From: Winslowiella toletana
Lineage (GTDB): Bacteria > Pseudomonadota > Gammaproteobacteria > Enterobacterales > Enterobacteriaceae
NCBI RefSeq assembly: GCF_017875465.1
Contig: NZ_JAGGMQ010000001.1
Location: 3,720,001-3,784,000 of the forward strand
Length of the DNA stretch: 64,000 bases
Direction: 5' to 3'
In this document: piece after piece, positions 16,097 through 26,182 of the stretch
How the letters are laid out: every line of letters begins with the position of its first letter
Position numbering within the stretch: position 1 is the first letter of the stretch
Program-made: the position numbers and the translations under genes
The notes under the pieces: model-generated
The model's input: only the letters and a program-made list of their open reading frames with translations
Databases searched by the model: none
Told to the model about the DNA's origin: nothing

Positions 16097-16124
16097 CGGG
16101 GCTGCTGTCGCCAGCAGCAGCCCC
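16097..16124. terminator. Terminator-like hairpin between convergent yecA-like and fumarase genes
   Basis: CCGGGGCTGCTG pairs with CAGCAGCCCCGG around a short loop, 20 bp after the forward stop and just before the end of the reverse fumarase gene. No T run, so termination strength is uncertain. Confidence 0.5.
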
Positions 16125-16142
16125 GGGATTACCTGGTGAGAA

Positions 16143-17792
16143 TTATTTTATACAGGCAGAACACTGCTGGCGGCAGGTAATCTGCTGATAGAAATCATTC
16201 CCTTTATCATCGACAAGGATAAAAGCAGGGAAGTTTTCCACCTCGATTTTCCAAATCGCTTCCATTCCCAGTTCGGGGAAGGCAATGCACTCCAGACGCT
16301 TAATACTCTGCTGAGCCAGTACCGCCGCTGGTCCACCGATACTGCCAAGATAAAAGCCGCCATGTTTATGGCACGCATCGGTCACCTGCTGACTGCGGTT
16401 ACCTTTCGCCAGCATAACCATGCTCGCGCCCTGCGACTGCAGCAAATCAACATACGAGTCCATCCGTCCTGCGGTGGTCGGGCCCAGCGAACCGGAAGCA
16501 TAGCCCTCCGGCGTTTTGGCCGGTCCGGCATAATAGATCGGATGATCTTTCACGTACTGCGGCAGTGCTTCGCCGCGTTCAAGGCACTCTTTCAGTCTGG
16601 CATGGGCAATATCACGCGCCACCACGATGGTGCCGCTGAGCGAGAGGCGGGTCGCCACCGGGTAGCGGCTAAGCTGTTGCAGGATCTCAGCCATCGGGCG
16701 ATTGAGGTCAACGTTTACCGTTTCGCCTTCACCCGCTTCACGTAAGGCCTGCGGGATATACTGACCAGGATTATGTTCCAGCTTCTCCAGCCAGATGCCG
16801 TCGCGGTTAATTTTGCCTTTGATATTGCGGTCGGCGGAACAGGAGACACCCATGCCGACCGGGCAGGATGCGCCGTGACGCGGCAGGCGGATCACGCGAA
16901 CATCATGCACAAAGTATTTGCCGCCAAATTGCGCGCCCAGACCAAAGTTCTGCGCGGCCTCCAGCAGTTCCTGCTCCAGCGCCAGATCGCGGAATGCCTG
17001 ACCATGCTCATTACCCTGATGCGGAAGCTCATCATAGTAGTGCGTGGAGGCCAGTTTAACGGTCTTCAGCGTCGCTTCTGCGGAGGTGCCGCCAATCACA
17101 AACGCCACATGGTAGGGCGGGCAGGCGGCGGTGCCGAGGCTGCGCATCTTGTCGATCAGATACTCTTTTAGTTTACCCGGACTGAGCAGCGCTTTGGTTT
17201 CCTGATACAGATAGGTTTTATTCGCTGAACCGCCGCCTTTCGCCATGCAGAGGAACTTATACTCCGCGCCATCCACGCTGTAGAGGTCAATTTGCGCCGG
17301 CAGATTGGTGCCGGTGTTTACTTCGTTATACATATCCAGCGCGGCGTTCTGCGAATAGCGCAGGTTGTTGTCGATATAGGTGTTATACACCCCACGCGAC
17401 AACGCCTCTTCATCGCCGCCACCGGTCCAGACGCGCTGGCCTTTTTTGCCGACGATAATGGCGGTGCCGGTATCCTGGCAGGTTGGCAGAATGCCTTTGG
17501 CGGCAATTTCTGAATTTCTGAGGAATTGCAGCGCCACATATTTATCATTTTCACTGGCTTGCGGGTCATCAAGAATCGCCGCGACTTGCTGCTGGTGGGC
17601 AGGACGCAACATAAATGCGGCATCGTGAAAGGCCTGTTGCGCCAGCAGAGTCAGAGCCTGGGGATCAACGCTCAGCACCTCCTGACCGGCAAACTCGGAG
17701 ACAGAAACATAGTCGCGGCTGATTAGCCGGTACTCGGTCTCATCCGCCGCCAGCGGAAAAGGCGCCTGATAATGGAAAGGTTTATTCGACAT
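16143..17792 (-). CDS. fumA: Class I fumarate hydratase (FumA/FumB type)
   Basis: Iron-sulfur fumarase that interconverts fumarate and malate, homodimeric and cytoplasmic; some members also dehydrate tartrate. The 549 residues match FumA/FumB (548). Visible are [20 protein letters not shown] (cluster Cys), [54 protein letters not shown] and the final [19 protein letters not shown]. The gene lies just after a dicarboxylate transporter gene on the same strand (75-bp gap), opposite a fumarate reductase, so here it probably feeds malate-derived fumarate to that enzyme. The choice between FumA and FumB cannot be made by sequence alone. Confidence 0.92.
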   Translation of the reverse strand: MSNKPFHYQAPFPLAADETEYRLISRDYVSVSEFAGQEVLSVDPQALTLLAQQAFHDAAFMLRPAHQQQVAAILDDPQASENDKYVALQFLRNSEIAAKGILPTCQDTGTAIIVGKKGQRVWTGGGDEEALSRGVYNTYIDNNLRYSQNAALDMYNEVNTGTNLPAQIDLYSVDGAEYKFLCMAKGGGSANKTYLYQETKALLSPGKLKEYLIDKMRSLGTAACPPYHVAFVIGGTSAEATLKTVKLASTHYYDELPHQGNEHGQAFRDLALEQELLEAAQNFGLGAQFGGKYFVHDVRVIRLPRHGASCPVGMGVSCSADRNIKGKINRDGIWLEKLEHNPGQYIPQALREAGEGETVNVDLNRPMAEILQQLSRYPVATRLSLSGTIVVARDIAHARLKECLERGEALPQYVKDHPIYYAGPAKTPEGYASGSLGPTTAGRMDSYVDLLQSQGASMVMLAKGNRSQQVTDACHKHGGFYLGSIGGPAAVLAQQSIKRLECIAFPELGMEAIWKIEVENFPAFILVDDKGNDFYQQITCRQQCSACIK

Positions 17793-17867
17793 TTTTTTCT
17801 CACTTAATAAGCAATAAATTCAAATCTTCCAGCCATTTATTGAGCGGGCATCTGCCCGCCCCGTCGG

Positions 17868-19382
17868 TTATCCGAACATCATGGTCATCCACGGGTAACC
17901 GATAGCGATTAGCGCGGCAAGGAAGATGGCGCCGAAAATGCTGCCCAGCCGCCAGTAATCGGCGGTCGGCAGATAACCACTGCCGTAATAAATCGGACTT
18001 GGGCCGGTACCATAAGGTGTAATAATGCCCATCACGCCCTGCGAAGTCACCAGCATCAGACAGAACACCATCATATTCATGCCCGGAATGGTGGCGGCGA
18101 TAGTCAGCATCGCCGGCAGCAGCGCGGTGGTATGGGCGGTGGTGCTGGCGAACAGATAGTGCAGCAGGTAATAGGCCAGTAACAGAATGATGGTTGCTTC
18201 GCCCGGGGAGATGCCGCTCATCAGCACGCCGCCCTCTTTACCCAGCCAGCTGATAAATCCGGTTGAAGAGAGACCATCCGCCAGCGCCACCAGGGTGGCG
18301 AACCAGACAAAGGTATTCCATGCCGGTTTATTACTGGTGATGTCATTCCATTCCAGCACGCCGGTCCACAGCATCAGGGTGATCACCAGCACCGCCGCGA
18401 GGGCTGGCTCAATCCAGCTGGCGGCGAAAATCCACATTATCAGCGCACAGCAGACAAACAGCAGCAGCAGAATTTCATTGCGTGACAGCTTGCCCAGTTT
18501 CTCCAGTTCCTGCTGCGCCCAGCGCGGCACCTCGTCGTTAACTTTAACCTGCGGTGGGTAGAACCAGTAAGCCAGCAGCGGCATGGTCAGCAGCAGCAGT
18601 GCGCCAACCGGCAGGAAGGCGATAAACCAGCTGCCCCACGCAATATTGATGCCGACGGTGCTTTTTACCAGCGCCAGCGCCAGCAGGTTGGGCGCCAGTG
18701 CGGAGAGAAACAGCGAGCTGTTGATACAGGTTGCGGTAATCGCCACCCACATCAGATAGGAGCCGATCTTACGGGCGCTGGGATCATTGGGTTTGGAGCC
18801 ATACAGCGGCGGCAGGTTGGCAATAATCGGATAGATAGTGCCGCCACTGCGCGCGGTATTGGAGGGGGTAAAAGGCGCCAGCAGCAGATCGGCCAAGGTA
18901 ATGGCGTAGCCCAGCGTCAGACTGCGGCGACCGAGGTATTTCACCAGGATCAGCGCCAGGCGGCGGCCAAAGCGGGTTTTATCATAGCCGGCGGCAAACA
19001 TAAATGCGCCGAAAATCAGCCAGACCGTTGAGTTACCAAAACCGCTTACCGCCCATTTAAACGACTGGCTGGCGAGTTTGAAATTTGGCGCCGCCATCTG
19101 CTCCGGACTGAACAACAGCCACTGGCCGCCGAGGGCGATAATCACCACGGCGGTAAGGCCAATTACCGCGCCGGGTAAAGGTTCGATAATCAGGCCGACA
19201 ATCACCCCAACAAAAATGGCGAAGAAATGCCATGCATAGGGCTCCAGTCCGGCAGGCACCGGCACCAGCAATAATATAATGGCGACCAGCGCGGGCAATA
19301 ACATCGGGATCAGTTTTTTTATTTTCCCACTGGCAGAATGACCTGCTGGTGTTAACGGGGTGGATAAGGGAACGTTTGTCAT
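17868..19382 (-). CDS. DASS-family dicarboxylate/citrate antiporter (CitT/TtdT-like)
   Basis: Inner-membrane anion transporter of the divalent anion:sodium symporter family. The 504-residue chain has about 12-14 hydrophobic segments; signature stretches are APFTPSNTARSGGTIYPII (the SNT motif that binds carboxylate), WLIFGAFMFAAGYDKTRFGR, NKPAWNTFVWFATLVALADG and a second carboxylate motif ASTTAHTTALLPAM. These are the CitT/TtdT/YbhI type, which exchange citrate or tartrate for succinate. Position upstream of fumarase and opposite fumarate reductase suggests succinate, the reduction product, is exported in exchange for malate, fumarate or tartrate. Substrate not decided by sequence. Confidence 0.88.
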   Translation of the reverse strand: MTNVPLSTPLTPAGHSASGKIKKLIPMLLPALVAIILLLVPVPAGLEPYAWHFFAIFVGVIVGLIIEPLPGAVIGLTAVVIIALGGQWLLFSPEQMAAPNFKLASQSFKWAVSGFGNSTVWLIFGAFMFAAGYDKTRFGRRLALILVKYLGRRSLTLGYAITLADLLLAPFTPSNTARSGGTIYPIIANLPPLYGSKPNDPSARKIGSYLMWVAITATCINSSLFLSALAPNLLALALVKSTVGINIAWGSWFIAFLPVGALLLLTMPLLAYWFYPPQVKVNDEVPRWAQQELEKLGKLSRNEILLLLFVCCALIMWIFAASWIEPALAAVLVITLMLWTGVLEWNDITSNKPAWNTFVWFATLVALADGLSSTGFISWLGKEGGVLMSGISPGEATIILLLAYYLLHYLFASTTAHTTALLPAMLTIAATIPGMNMMVFCLMLVTSQGVMGIITPYGTGPSPIYYGSGYLPTADYWRLGSIFGAIFLAALIAIGYPWMTMMFG

Positions 19383-19930
19383 ATTTCAATCGTCTTTAAG
19401 AGTTAATAATTTTTTAGCGTGCAGAAATACAGATTGCTTTCTTTAGTTAATTAACTTTTTAAAGTTAATTAATGGTGGCGGCGACACTGATCTCTGCACC
19501 ATTATCCGGTTCTGATTTGCTGAGGCGTTATTAACGCTGTTGATATATTTATATGATGCGACTTCCATATTAATTGCTGTTGATCCTGATCAAGAAAATA
19601 TCCTGACAGGCAGCTTTTTAAAGAAATGCTTCTGCGTCGGCGGGCAGCAGTATCAGGGCATTCCAGGCAGTCAGGCCCTGCTGGCAACCGGCGGTGGACT
19701 GCGCGGCAGAACAGGGTAAATCTGTTTTTTGATTTTAATCATTAAATAAGCGAAAAAGCGCGGTGAGTGGCAAAACTATAATTAGTTAATTAACTAATGT
19801 TACTCCTCTGACCAGATAAAAAATATTATATTGGCATTATGACATCGGCCAATAACGACAATTAATAAAACCATAAGCCGATAACAAATTTAAAGTATAT
19901 GCAACATTCTAAATTATGGAGAGGCTTATT
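19383..19930. promoter_or_regulatory. Divergent control region of the dicarboxylate module, with TTAATTAA palindromes
   Basis: A 548-bp AT-rich interval between the transporter and the fumarate reductase genes; no gene is seen. It contains AGTTAATTAACT at 19445-19456, AAGTTAATTAA at 19461-19471 and a perfect 18-bp palindrome ATTAGTTAATTAACTAAT at 19781-19798, one cluster near each divergent gene. CitB/DcuR-type regulators bind AT-rich repeats of this kind, and such a regulator is encoded 4 kb away. The sites are thus candidate operators for both directions. Confidence 0.5.
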
Positions 19931-22708
19931 ATGAGCATCAGCGATCGGATATTAATGCCGTTTACTTTACCTAATGGGGTAGAGCTTAAAAACCGCCTGC
20001 TAATGGCGCCAATGACTACCTGTACCGGCATTAATAATGGGATGGTAAGTGCTGAACTGGTGGAATATTACCGGGTACGTGCCGGCAGTATTGGTACGGT
20101 TATTGTTGAGTGCTGTTTTATCGACAATAAAGGGCTGGCGTTTCCGGGAGCCATCGGTATTGACGATGACGATAAAATTGCCGGTCTGGCACAGATCGCC
20201 CGTGCGATTAAAAGTCAGGGATCGAAAGCGATTCTGCAGATCTACCATGGCGGCCGGATGGTGGAGCCGGAGCTGATCGGTGGTCGTTCGCCGGTGGCGC
20301 CAAGTGCGATCGCCGCGCCGCGCGAAGGTGCGGCTAAACCGCTGGCGCTGACCGCTGAACAGGTGGAGTACACCATCAGCCAGTTCGGCGACGGCGTGCG
20401 CCGCGCCATCGCCGCAGGCTTTGATGGTGTGGAGATCCATGGCGCTAACACTTACCTGATTCAGCAGTTTTATTCACCACACTCCAATCAGCGCAGTGAC
20501 CGCTGGGGCGGCAGCCGCGATAAACGTACCCGCTTCCCGCTGGCGGTACTGGATATTACCCACCGTATGGCGCGTGAGTATGCGGACGACGCTTTTATTA
20601 TCGGTTATCGCTTCTCACCGGAAGAGCTGGAAGAACCGGGCATCCGTTTTGACGATACGATGTATCTGCTGGAAAAACTGGCGGATCGCGGCCTGCATTA
20701 TCTGCACTTCTCCATGGGCTATTTCCTGCGTCCGTCGATTGTTGATACCGGCGACAGCCGTCCACTGATTGAGAAATATATCGCCATGCGTTCCGTGAAG
20801 CTGGCGCAGGTGCCGGTTATGGGCGTTGGCGGCGTGGTAAATAAAAGCGATACCGATTTAGCCCTCGAACATGGCTATGATCTGGTGGCGGTTGGCAAAG
20901 CCTGTATTGCTTATCCGGACTGGACCGATCGAATCGCCAGCCAGCAGATCCTTGAGCTGTTTATTGACAGCACCCAACGCGAAGCGCTGACCATCCCGGA
21001 ACCGCTGTGGCGCTTCTCGCTGGTCGACGCGATGATCCGCGATATGAGTCTGTCCGCGAAGAAATTTAAACCCGGTGTGTTCCGGCAAAAAGTGCAGGAT
21101 GCAGATACTCAGCTGATGATTAACGTCAGCCTTGAGACCGACCGCATTACCGATATTACGCTGGAGCCGGACGCCAGCGCCGATGTCGCCTTTGTCACCA
21201 GTTTTGACACGATCCGCAGCCGCATTCTGGACGCTAACAGCCCGCATGTTGATGCGGTAAGCGGCGCAACCACCCAGAGCGAAGCGGTAAAAAAAGCCGT
21301 AGCGAAAGCGCTGGCGATATCCTGCAAGGCGCAGATTGTGGCAGAGGGCGGAAACCCGACAGAAGCGCAACGTTATGATGTGGTGGTGATCGGCAGCGGC
21401 GGCGCAGGTCTGGCGGCGGCGATTCAGGCCAGCGATGACGGCGCCAGCGTGCTGATTATTGAGAAGATGCCAACCATTGGCGGTAACACGATTAAAGCCT
21501 CAGTGGGGATGAATGCGGCGGAAACCCGTTTCCAGAAACTGAAAGGAATTGTCGACAGTAAAGCGCAGTTCTATCAGGAAACCCTGAAAGGCGGTAACTT
21601 CAAAAATAATACCCAATTGCTGAATCGATTCGTCCAGCAGGCGCCGCAGGCGGTAGAGTGGCTGGCAGAGCGCGGAATTGAGCTGAACGATATTACCATC
21701 ACTGGCGGCATGAGCATCGACCGCACCCATCGCCCGGCGGATGGCTCAGCGGTGGGTGGCTTCCTGATCAGCGGTCTGGTGAAAAATATCAATAAACGCA
21801 GTATCGATCTGATGCTTGATACTTCTGTCAGTGAAATCCTGTATACCGATGGCGCGGTAAGTGGTGTGCGGGTAATCAACGACGATCAGGAACAGCAGAC
21901 TATTATCAGCAAAAGCGTCATTGTCGCCAGCGGGGGATTCAGCGCCAACAGCGCGATGGTGGTGAAATACCGTCCGGAGCTGGCGGGATTTGTTACCACT
22001 AATCATCAGGGCGCTACCGGTGGCGGCATTGCCCTGCTGGAAGCGATTGGCGCCGCCACGGTGGATATGGGTGAAATCCAGATCCATCCAACGGTAGAAC
22101 AGCAAACCTCCTACCTGATTTCTGAATCCATTCGTGGCGGCGGCGCAATTCTGGTCAATCAGCAGGGCGAACGTTTCTTTAATGAGATGGAAACGCGCGA
22201 TAAAGTGTCGGCGGCGATTATCGGTCTGGCGGAAAAATACGCATATATCGTGTTTGATGAGCAGGTAAGGCTGAAAAACAAGGCGGCGGATGAGTATCTG
22301 GCGCGTGGGTTTGTGGTCAGCGCGGATTCAGCAGCGGGCCTGGCCGGTGAACTGAATATTGATGCCGCTACCCTGCAACAGACGCTGGCGCGCTACAATG
22401 GTTTTGTTGCCGACCAGTGCGACACCGATTTTGGCCGCAAAACAGCGCTGCGCCAGCCGATCAGCCAGGGGCCGTTTTACGCCATTCGCATTGCCCCGGG
22501 TGTACACCATACGATGGGCGGCGTAGTGACCAATGAAGATAGTGCGGTGCTCGATGCGCAAAATCAGCTGATCCCGGGAGCCTTTGCCGCCGGTGAAGTG
22601 GTCGGCGGACTGCATGGCAGTAACCGTATTGGCGGTAATGCGGTTGCTGATATTATTATTTTTGGTATTCAGGCAGGCAGCCACGCGGCAAAATACGCCC
22701 GGCGCTAA
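19931..22708 (+). CDS. Soluble three-domain flavin fumarate reductase (OYE-like / FMN-binding / FAD domains)
   Basis: A 925-residue cytoplasmic protein with no signal peptide. Domain 1, residues 1-360, is an old-yellow-enzyme/NADH:flavin oxidoreductase barrel (LPNGVELKNRLLMAPMT, GFDGVEIHGANTYLIQQFYS, SPEELEEPGIRF). Domain 2, about 385-465, is an FMN_bind domain ending VDAVSGATTQSEA, where Thr447 is the expected covalent FMN site. Domain 3, about 480-925, is a FAD-binding fumarate reductase flavoprotein (VVVIGSGGAGLAAAIQAS, RGGGAILVNQQGERFFNE, GVHHTMGGVVTN, GLHGSNRIGGNAVAD) with the catalytic Arg/His residues. This is the layout of the NADH:fumarate oxidoreductase described from Klebsiella. 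Start chosen by GGAGAGG before ATG 19931. Confidence 0.9.
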   Translation: MSISDRILMPFTLPNGVELKNRLLMAPMTTCTGINNGMVSAELVEYYRVRAGSIGTVIVECCFIDNKGLAFPGAIGIDDDDKIAGLAQIARAIKSQGSKAILQIYHGGRMVEPELIGGRSPVAPSAIAAPREGAAKPLALTAEQVEYTISQFGDGVRRAIAAGFDGVEIHGANTYLIQQFYSPHSNQRSDRWGGSRDKRTRFPLAVLDITHRMAREYADDAFIIGYRFSPEELEEPGIRFDDTMYLLEKLADRGLHYLHFSMGYFLRPSIVDTGDSRPLIEKYIAMRSVKLAQVPVMGVGGVVNKSDTDLALEHGYDLVAVGKACIAYPDWTDRIASQQILELFIDSTQREALTIPEPLWRFSLVDAMIRDMSLSAKKFKPGVFRQKVQDADTQLMINVSLETDRITDITLEPDASADVAFVTSFDTIRSRILDANSPHVDAVSGATTQSEAVKKAVAKALAISCKAQIVAEGGNPTEAQRYDVVVIGSGGAGLAAAIQASDDGASVLIIEKMPTIGGNTIKASVGMNAAETRFQKLKGIVDSKAQFYQETLKGGNFKNNTQLLNRFVQQAPQAVEWLAERGIELNDITITGGMSIDRTHRPADGSAVGGFLISGLVKNINKRSIDLMLDTSVSEILYTDGAVSGVRVINDDQEQQTIISKSVIVASGGFSANSAMVVKYRPELAGFVTTNHQGATGGGIALLEAIGAATVDMGEIQIHPTVEQQTSYLISESIRGGGAILVNQQGERFFNEMETRDKVSAAIIGLAEKYAYIVFDEQVRLKNKAADEYLARGFVVSADSAAGLAGELNIDAATLQQTLARYNGFVADQCDTDFGRKTALRQPISQGPFYAIRIAPGVHHTMGGVVTNEDSAVLDAQNQLIPGAFAAGEVVGGLHGSNRIGGNAVADIIIFGIQAGSHAAKYARR

Positions 22709-22753
22709 GCGCACCGGCAGGGCCGGTAACCACGACCATTAAGGAGTATCACT

Positions 22754-23698
22754 ATGCCAGCGGAACAACGCATCTGTAGTTACTCTGCAGTATTAATGGG
22801 ATCGCCGATTCTGCTTAAGCTGTTTAACCACGATGAAGCGCTGGCTAAACAGGTATTTGGCCGCATTAAGCGGCTGGAAGATCTGCTGACCGTTAACCGG
22901 GGCGACTCGGAAGTGATGGCCATCAATCATGCAGCCGGCAGCCATGCGGTGGTGGTCAGCCGCCCGGTATTCAGTCTGATTAAACGCGCCCGGGCGGTAA
23001 GTCTGCTGCCGGGCAGTTGTTTTAATTTCACTATCGGTCCGCTGGTTAAGCGCTGGAAAATCGGTTTCCACGGCGATACGGTGCCACCCGCCAGCGAGCT
23101 GCAGGCGTTGCTGGCGCTGACCGATCCACGCCATGTGATTCTGGATGAGCAGAACTGTTCGGTATTACTGGAAAAGGCCGCGATGGAGATCGATCTCGGT
23201 GCAATTGCCAAGGGCTATATTGCCGATGTGATTAAGCATTATCTGCAACAGCAGCAGGTCGATCGGGCGCTGATTAATCTCGGCGGCAATGTGCATACGC
23301 TGGGGGCGGGCTGGTCTGTGGGATTAAAAAAACCGTTTGGCGACCCGCAGGAGCTGATCGGCGTGATAGAGGTTGCCGATAAGTCGGTGGTCACTTCCGG
23401 CATTTATGAGCGCTATTTCGCGCATAATGGGCGCTGTTATCACCATATTCTCGATCCGCAAACCGGTTATCCGCTTGATAACGAGCTGCTCAGCGTAACG
23501 ATAATTTCCGACGACTCGCTGGATGGCGATATCTACACCACGCTGGTTTACGGTATGGGCGTCAGCGCAGGGCTGGCTTTTCTGGCAGCGACTCCGCAGA
23601 TTGAGGCGATTCTGGTGACCAGAGCGAAGGAGGTGATCCTCTCTTCGCAACGGCAGTTCAGCTTTACCTTACTGGATAACGACTATCAGCTGCGGTAA
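22754..23698 (+). CDS. apbE: ApbE-type FAD:protein FMN transferase, cytoplasmic form
   Basis: Transfers FMN from FAD to a Ser/Thr in the D-x-x-S/T-G-A-T motif of a target protein, using Mg. The 314 residues show INHAAGSHAVVVSRPVFSLI, FNFTIGPLVKRWKIG, EIDLGAIAKGYIADVIKHYL (the ApbE core), LINLGGNVHTLGAGW and YHHILDPQTGYP. There is no signal peptide or lipobox, unlike the periplasmic ApbE that serves Nqr/Rnf, so it acts in the cytoplasm. It follows the fumarate reductase gene by 45 bp with ribosome site AAGGAG, so the reductase is almost certainly its substrate (Thr447). Confidence 0.93.
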   Translation: MPAEQRICSYSAVLMGSPILLKLFNHDEALAKQVFGRIKRLEDLLTVNRGDSEVMAINHAAGSHAVVVSRPVFSLIKRARAVSLLPGSCFNFTIGPLVKRWKIGFHGDTVPPASELQALLALTDPRHVILDEQNCSVLLEKAAMEIDLGAIAKGYIADVIKHYLQQQQVDRALINLGGNVHTLGAGWSVGLKKPFGDPQELIGVIEVADKSVVTSGIYERYFAHNGRCYHHILDPQTGYPLDNELLSVTIISDDSLDGDIYTTLVYGMGVSAGLAFLAATPQIEAILVTRAKEVILSSQRQFSFTLLDNDYQLR

Positions 23699-23703
23699 AC
23701 CGC

Positions 23704-24423
23704 TTACTGGCAATACTGCTTTAATAACTCATGCTGTTCAGCCTGCAGGCGATAGAGATAGACCGGGCGACCGGTGACGCCATAGTGGATGCTGGTAAAC
23801 AGAATATTGATTTGCGCCAGATAGATTAGATATTTGCGGCAGGAGACGCGGGAAATATTTACCGCCGTCGCCAGCTGATCGGTCGAGAACTCACTGTCGG
23901 GATGGCTGTCGATCCACTGGCAGATGGTGCGCAATGTCTGCACGGTTAATCCTTTCGGCAACCGCTTGCTGTCGGCGACAATCGGGTGATTACCATGAAT
24001 CAGCTGGTCGACATCCGATTGTTCGTAATACTGATGGCTGTCCATCATGCTTTTTTTCTTGCTCCAGCCGGTCAGCGCCTCTTCAAAGCGCGGGAACTGG
24101 AAGGGTTTGATCAGATAATCCACCACCCCATACTGCAATGATTTCTTAATGGTGATGGCGTCCGCCGCAGAAGAGATCACAATCACATCAATTGCTTTGC
24201 CAGCATTGCGCAGCTCCGGCAGTAAATCCAGTCCGTTATCCCCCTGCATATACACATCCAGCAGGATCAGATCGATCGGCGCCGGGGGATTTAACACCAT
24301 ATTTTTCGCCTGCTGCAGGGTTGAGGCGGTGCCGCAGCAGGTAAATCCGGGGATCTGGCCAATATAGCAACGGTTAAGCTCCGCAACCATGGCGTCATCA
24401 TCCACCACTAAAACATTAATCAT
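23704..24423 (-). CDS. dcuR: DcuR/CitB-family response regulator
   Basis: A 239-residue response regulator: receiver domain with acidic pocket VVDDDAMV, phospho-acceptor Asp in DLILLDVYMQGDNGLDLL, conserved Ser/Thr in VIVISSA and Lys in YLIKPFQF; then a linker and a C-terminal HTH (STDQLATAVNISRVSCRKYL, GRPVYLYRL) of the CitB/DcuR type. It overlaps the kinase gene by four bases (ATGA) and is transcribed after it. Genes next to it predict control of fumarate reduction and dicarboxylate uptake. Ortholog status with E. coli dcuR is likely but not certain (MaeR, DpiA are close relatives). Confidence 0.85.
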   Translation of the reverse strand: MINVLVVDDDAMVAELNRCYIGQIPGFTCCGTASTLQQAKNMVLNPPAPIDLILLDVYMQGDNGLDLLPELRNAGKAIDVIVISSAADAITIKKSLQYGVVDYLIKPFQFPRFEEALTGWSKKKSMMDSHQYYEQSDVDQLIHGNHPIVADSKRLPKGLTVQTLRTICQWIDSHPDSEFSTDQLATAVNISRVSCRKYLIYLAQINILFTSIHYGVTGRPVYLYRLQAEQHELLKQYCQ

Positions 24424-26048
24424 CTGCGCATCCTCTCACCATCCCAGGGCAGCTGGACTAAAAATTGGGTATACACCCCAGGTTCGGACTCTACCATAAT
24501 AGTGCCGCCGAGGCTTTCAACTTGCTGTTTCGCGAGGAATAGTCCGACGCCGCGATCCTCGCCTTTCGATGAGAAGCCTTTGGCGAAAATGGCCTCAATA
24601 TGTTCTGGCTGTATACCGGGACCGTCGTCACTGACTTCACAGGTGAGCCAGTTCTGCTGGTAATGCAGTAACACATTGACTTCACCTTCAGGCTGCTGGT
24701 GCATGGCGTCCAGCGCGTTCTCAATCAGATTGCCCAGCACGGTAATCAGCGCGGTGGTCTGCTGCTCATTTTCATTATCCGGCACCTGACTCTCCTCGCT
24801 GAGGGTCAGGACGTGACCACTATCGCCAGCGCGGTTAATCTTGCCCAGTAAAAATCCGGCAATCACCGGCGATTTGATTTTCAGCAACAGCGAACCAATT
24901 TCCGTCTGATAATTATTGGCGCTTTTCAGAATGTAATCTTCCAGCTGCATATAGCTCTTCATATGCAACAAGCCGAGAATGACATGCAGCTTGTTCATAA
25001 ACTCATGAGAGCGAACGCGCAAGGCGTCAGCATAATTTACCATGCCGCTCAGGCGTTGCATCAGCTGGTGGATCTCGGTCTTATCGCGGAAGGTGCAGAT
25101 TGCGCCAATAATCACCTCGTTGCTGCGTACCGGTACGGTATTACTCAGCAGCATGCGCCCTTTAAAATTGATCTCTTCATCACGGCGCGCGACGCCGGTG
25201 CGCAACACTTCGCGCAGATTGGTCAGCATCGGCAATGACTGGGCCGCATTGCCGATAACCATATTTTCCAGGCTGCCGCTTTCGCGGAACATCTGGCGCG
25301 CCGCCTGATTGATCAGCGTCACATGCGCCTGATCGTCAACGGCAATCACCCCTTCCTTAATCGATTGCAGCATCGCCTGGCGTTGTTCAAACAGCCGGGA
25401 AATCTCATAGGGCTCATAGCCAAACATAATCCGTTTTAACATTTTCACCAGGCACCAGATGCCCAGTGAACCGAACAGCGTGCCAAACAGTACCGTCCAT
25501 AAAATGTTCCAGCGGTTTTCATTCACCAGGCTGGCGACGCTGGTCAGTGGAATACCGATCGCCACCACGCCGATTTGCCGGTGCTGTGGGCCGTAGACCG
25601 GGGTAAATACGCGCAGTGCCTCGGCCAGTACGCCACGATTAACTGAAGAATTTTCCTTGCCGAGCAGAGCAATATTAATATCGTCGCCGATAAAATGGTG
25701 ACCAATAACATCCGGATTAGGATGTGAATAGCGGATGCCATCCATATTGGTCACCACCACAAACAGCAGGTCATTGCGGGTTTGCACCGCACTGGCCAGC
25801 GGCTGGATCTGGTCGCTGTCGTTATTCAGCATCGCCTGCTGCAATGCCGGAGAGGCTGCCAGCGTCCTGGCTACCGCGAAGGCTTTATCCTCCTGACCCT
25901 GACGTACGATGTCGCTGATCTGAAAGAAGTAGAGCAGATGGACCACCAGTAGCAGTGAGGCGAGCACAACGCTCACCATCAGGGTGATGGAGGTACTGAG
26001 TTTAATCGGCTGCTTGCGCACCGCGCGTGATTGCTGCATATCGCTCAT
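24420..26048 (-). CDS. dcuS: DcuS-like C4-dicarboxylate sensor histidine kinase
   Basis: A 542-residue membrane sensor. Two TM segments (VSVVLASLLLVVHLLYFF near 28-46; ILWTVLFGTLFGSLGIWCLV near 183-203) enclose a periplasmic sCache/PASp domain with GIRYSHPNPDVIGHHF, the Arg-Tyr-Ser-His-Pro stretch that binds fumarate in DcuS. A cytoplasmic PAS follows (SIKEGVIAVDDQAHVTLINQ), then the H box RVRSHEFMNKLHVILGLLHM with the phospho-accepting His, and the ATPase domain (GNLIENALDAM, SDDGPGIQPEH, GVGLFLAKQ). Probably senses fumarate, malate or succinate for the neighbouring module. Confidence 0.88.
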   Translation of the reverse strand: MSDMQQSRAVRKQPIKLSTSITLMVSVVLASLLLVVHLLYFFQISDIVRQGQEDKAFAVARTLAASPALQQAMLNNDSDQIQPLASAVQTRNDLLFVVVTNMDGIRYSHPNPDVIGHHFIGDDINIALLGKENSSVNRGVLAEALRVFTPVYGPQHRQIGVVAIGIPLTSVASLVNENRWNILWTVLFGTLFGSLGIWCLVKMLKRIMFGYEPYEISRLFEQRQAMLQSIKEGVIAVDDQAHVTLINQAARQMFRESGSLENMVIGNAAQSLPMLTNLREVLRTGVARRDEEINFKGRMLLSNTVPVRSNEVIIGAICTFRDKTEIHQLMQRLSGMVNYADALRVRSHEFMNKLHVILGLLHMKSYMQLEDYILKSANNYQTEIGSLLLKIKSPVIAGFLLGKINRAGDSGHVLTLSEESQVPDNENEQQTTALITVLGNLIENALDAMHQQPEGEVNVLLHYQQNWLTCEVSDDGPGIQPEHIEAIFAKGFSSKGEDRGVGLFLAKQQVESLGGTIMVESEPGVYTQFLVQLPWDGERMRR

Positions 26049-26182
26049 TGAGTTCCCGGCGAGATAAATCCAGAACCATCATTATCCCTGATGAATCGGA
26101 TGCCGAGAAGCGACAACCGGATAAATAAACCGCGGAGTGATGACCAGCATCAGAGATATGGCTATTTTGTCGCCGCTCTGTG

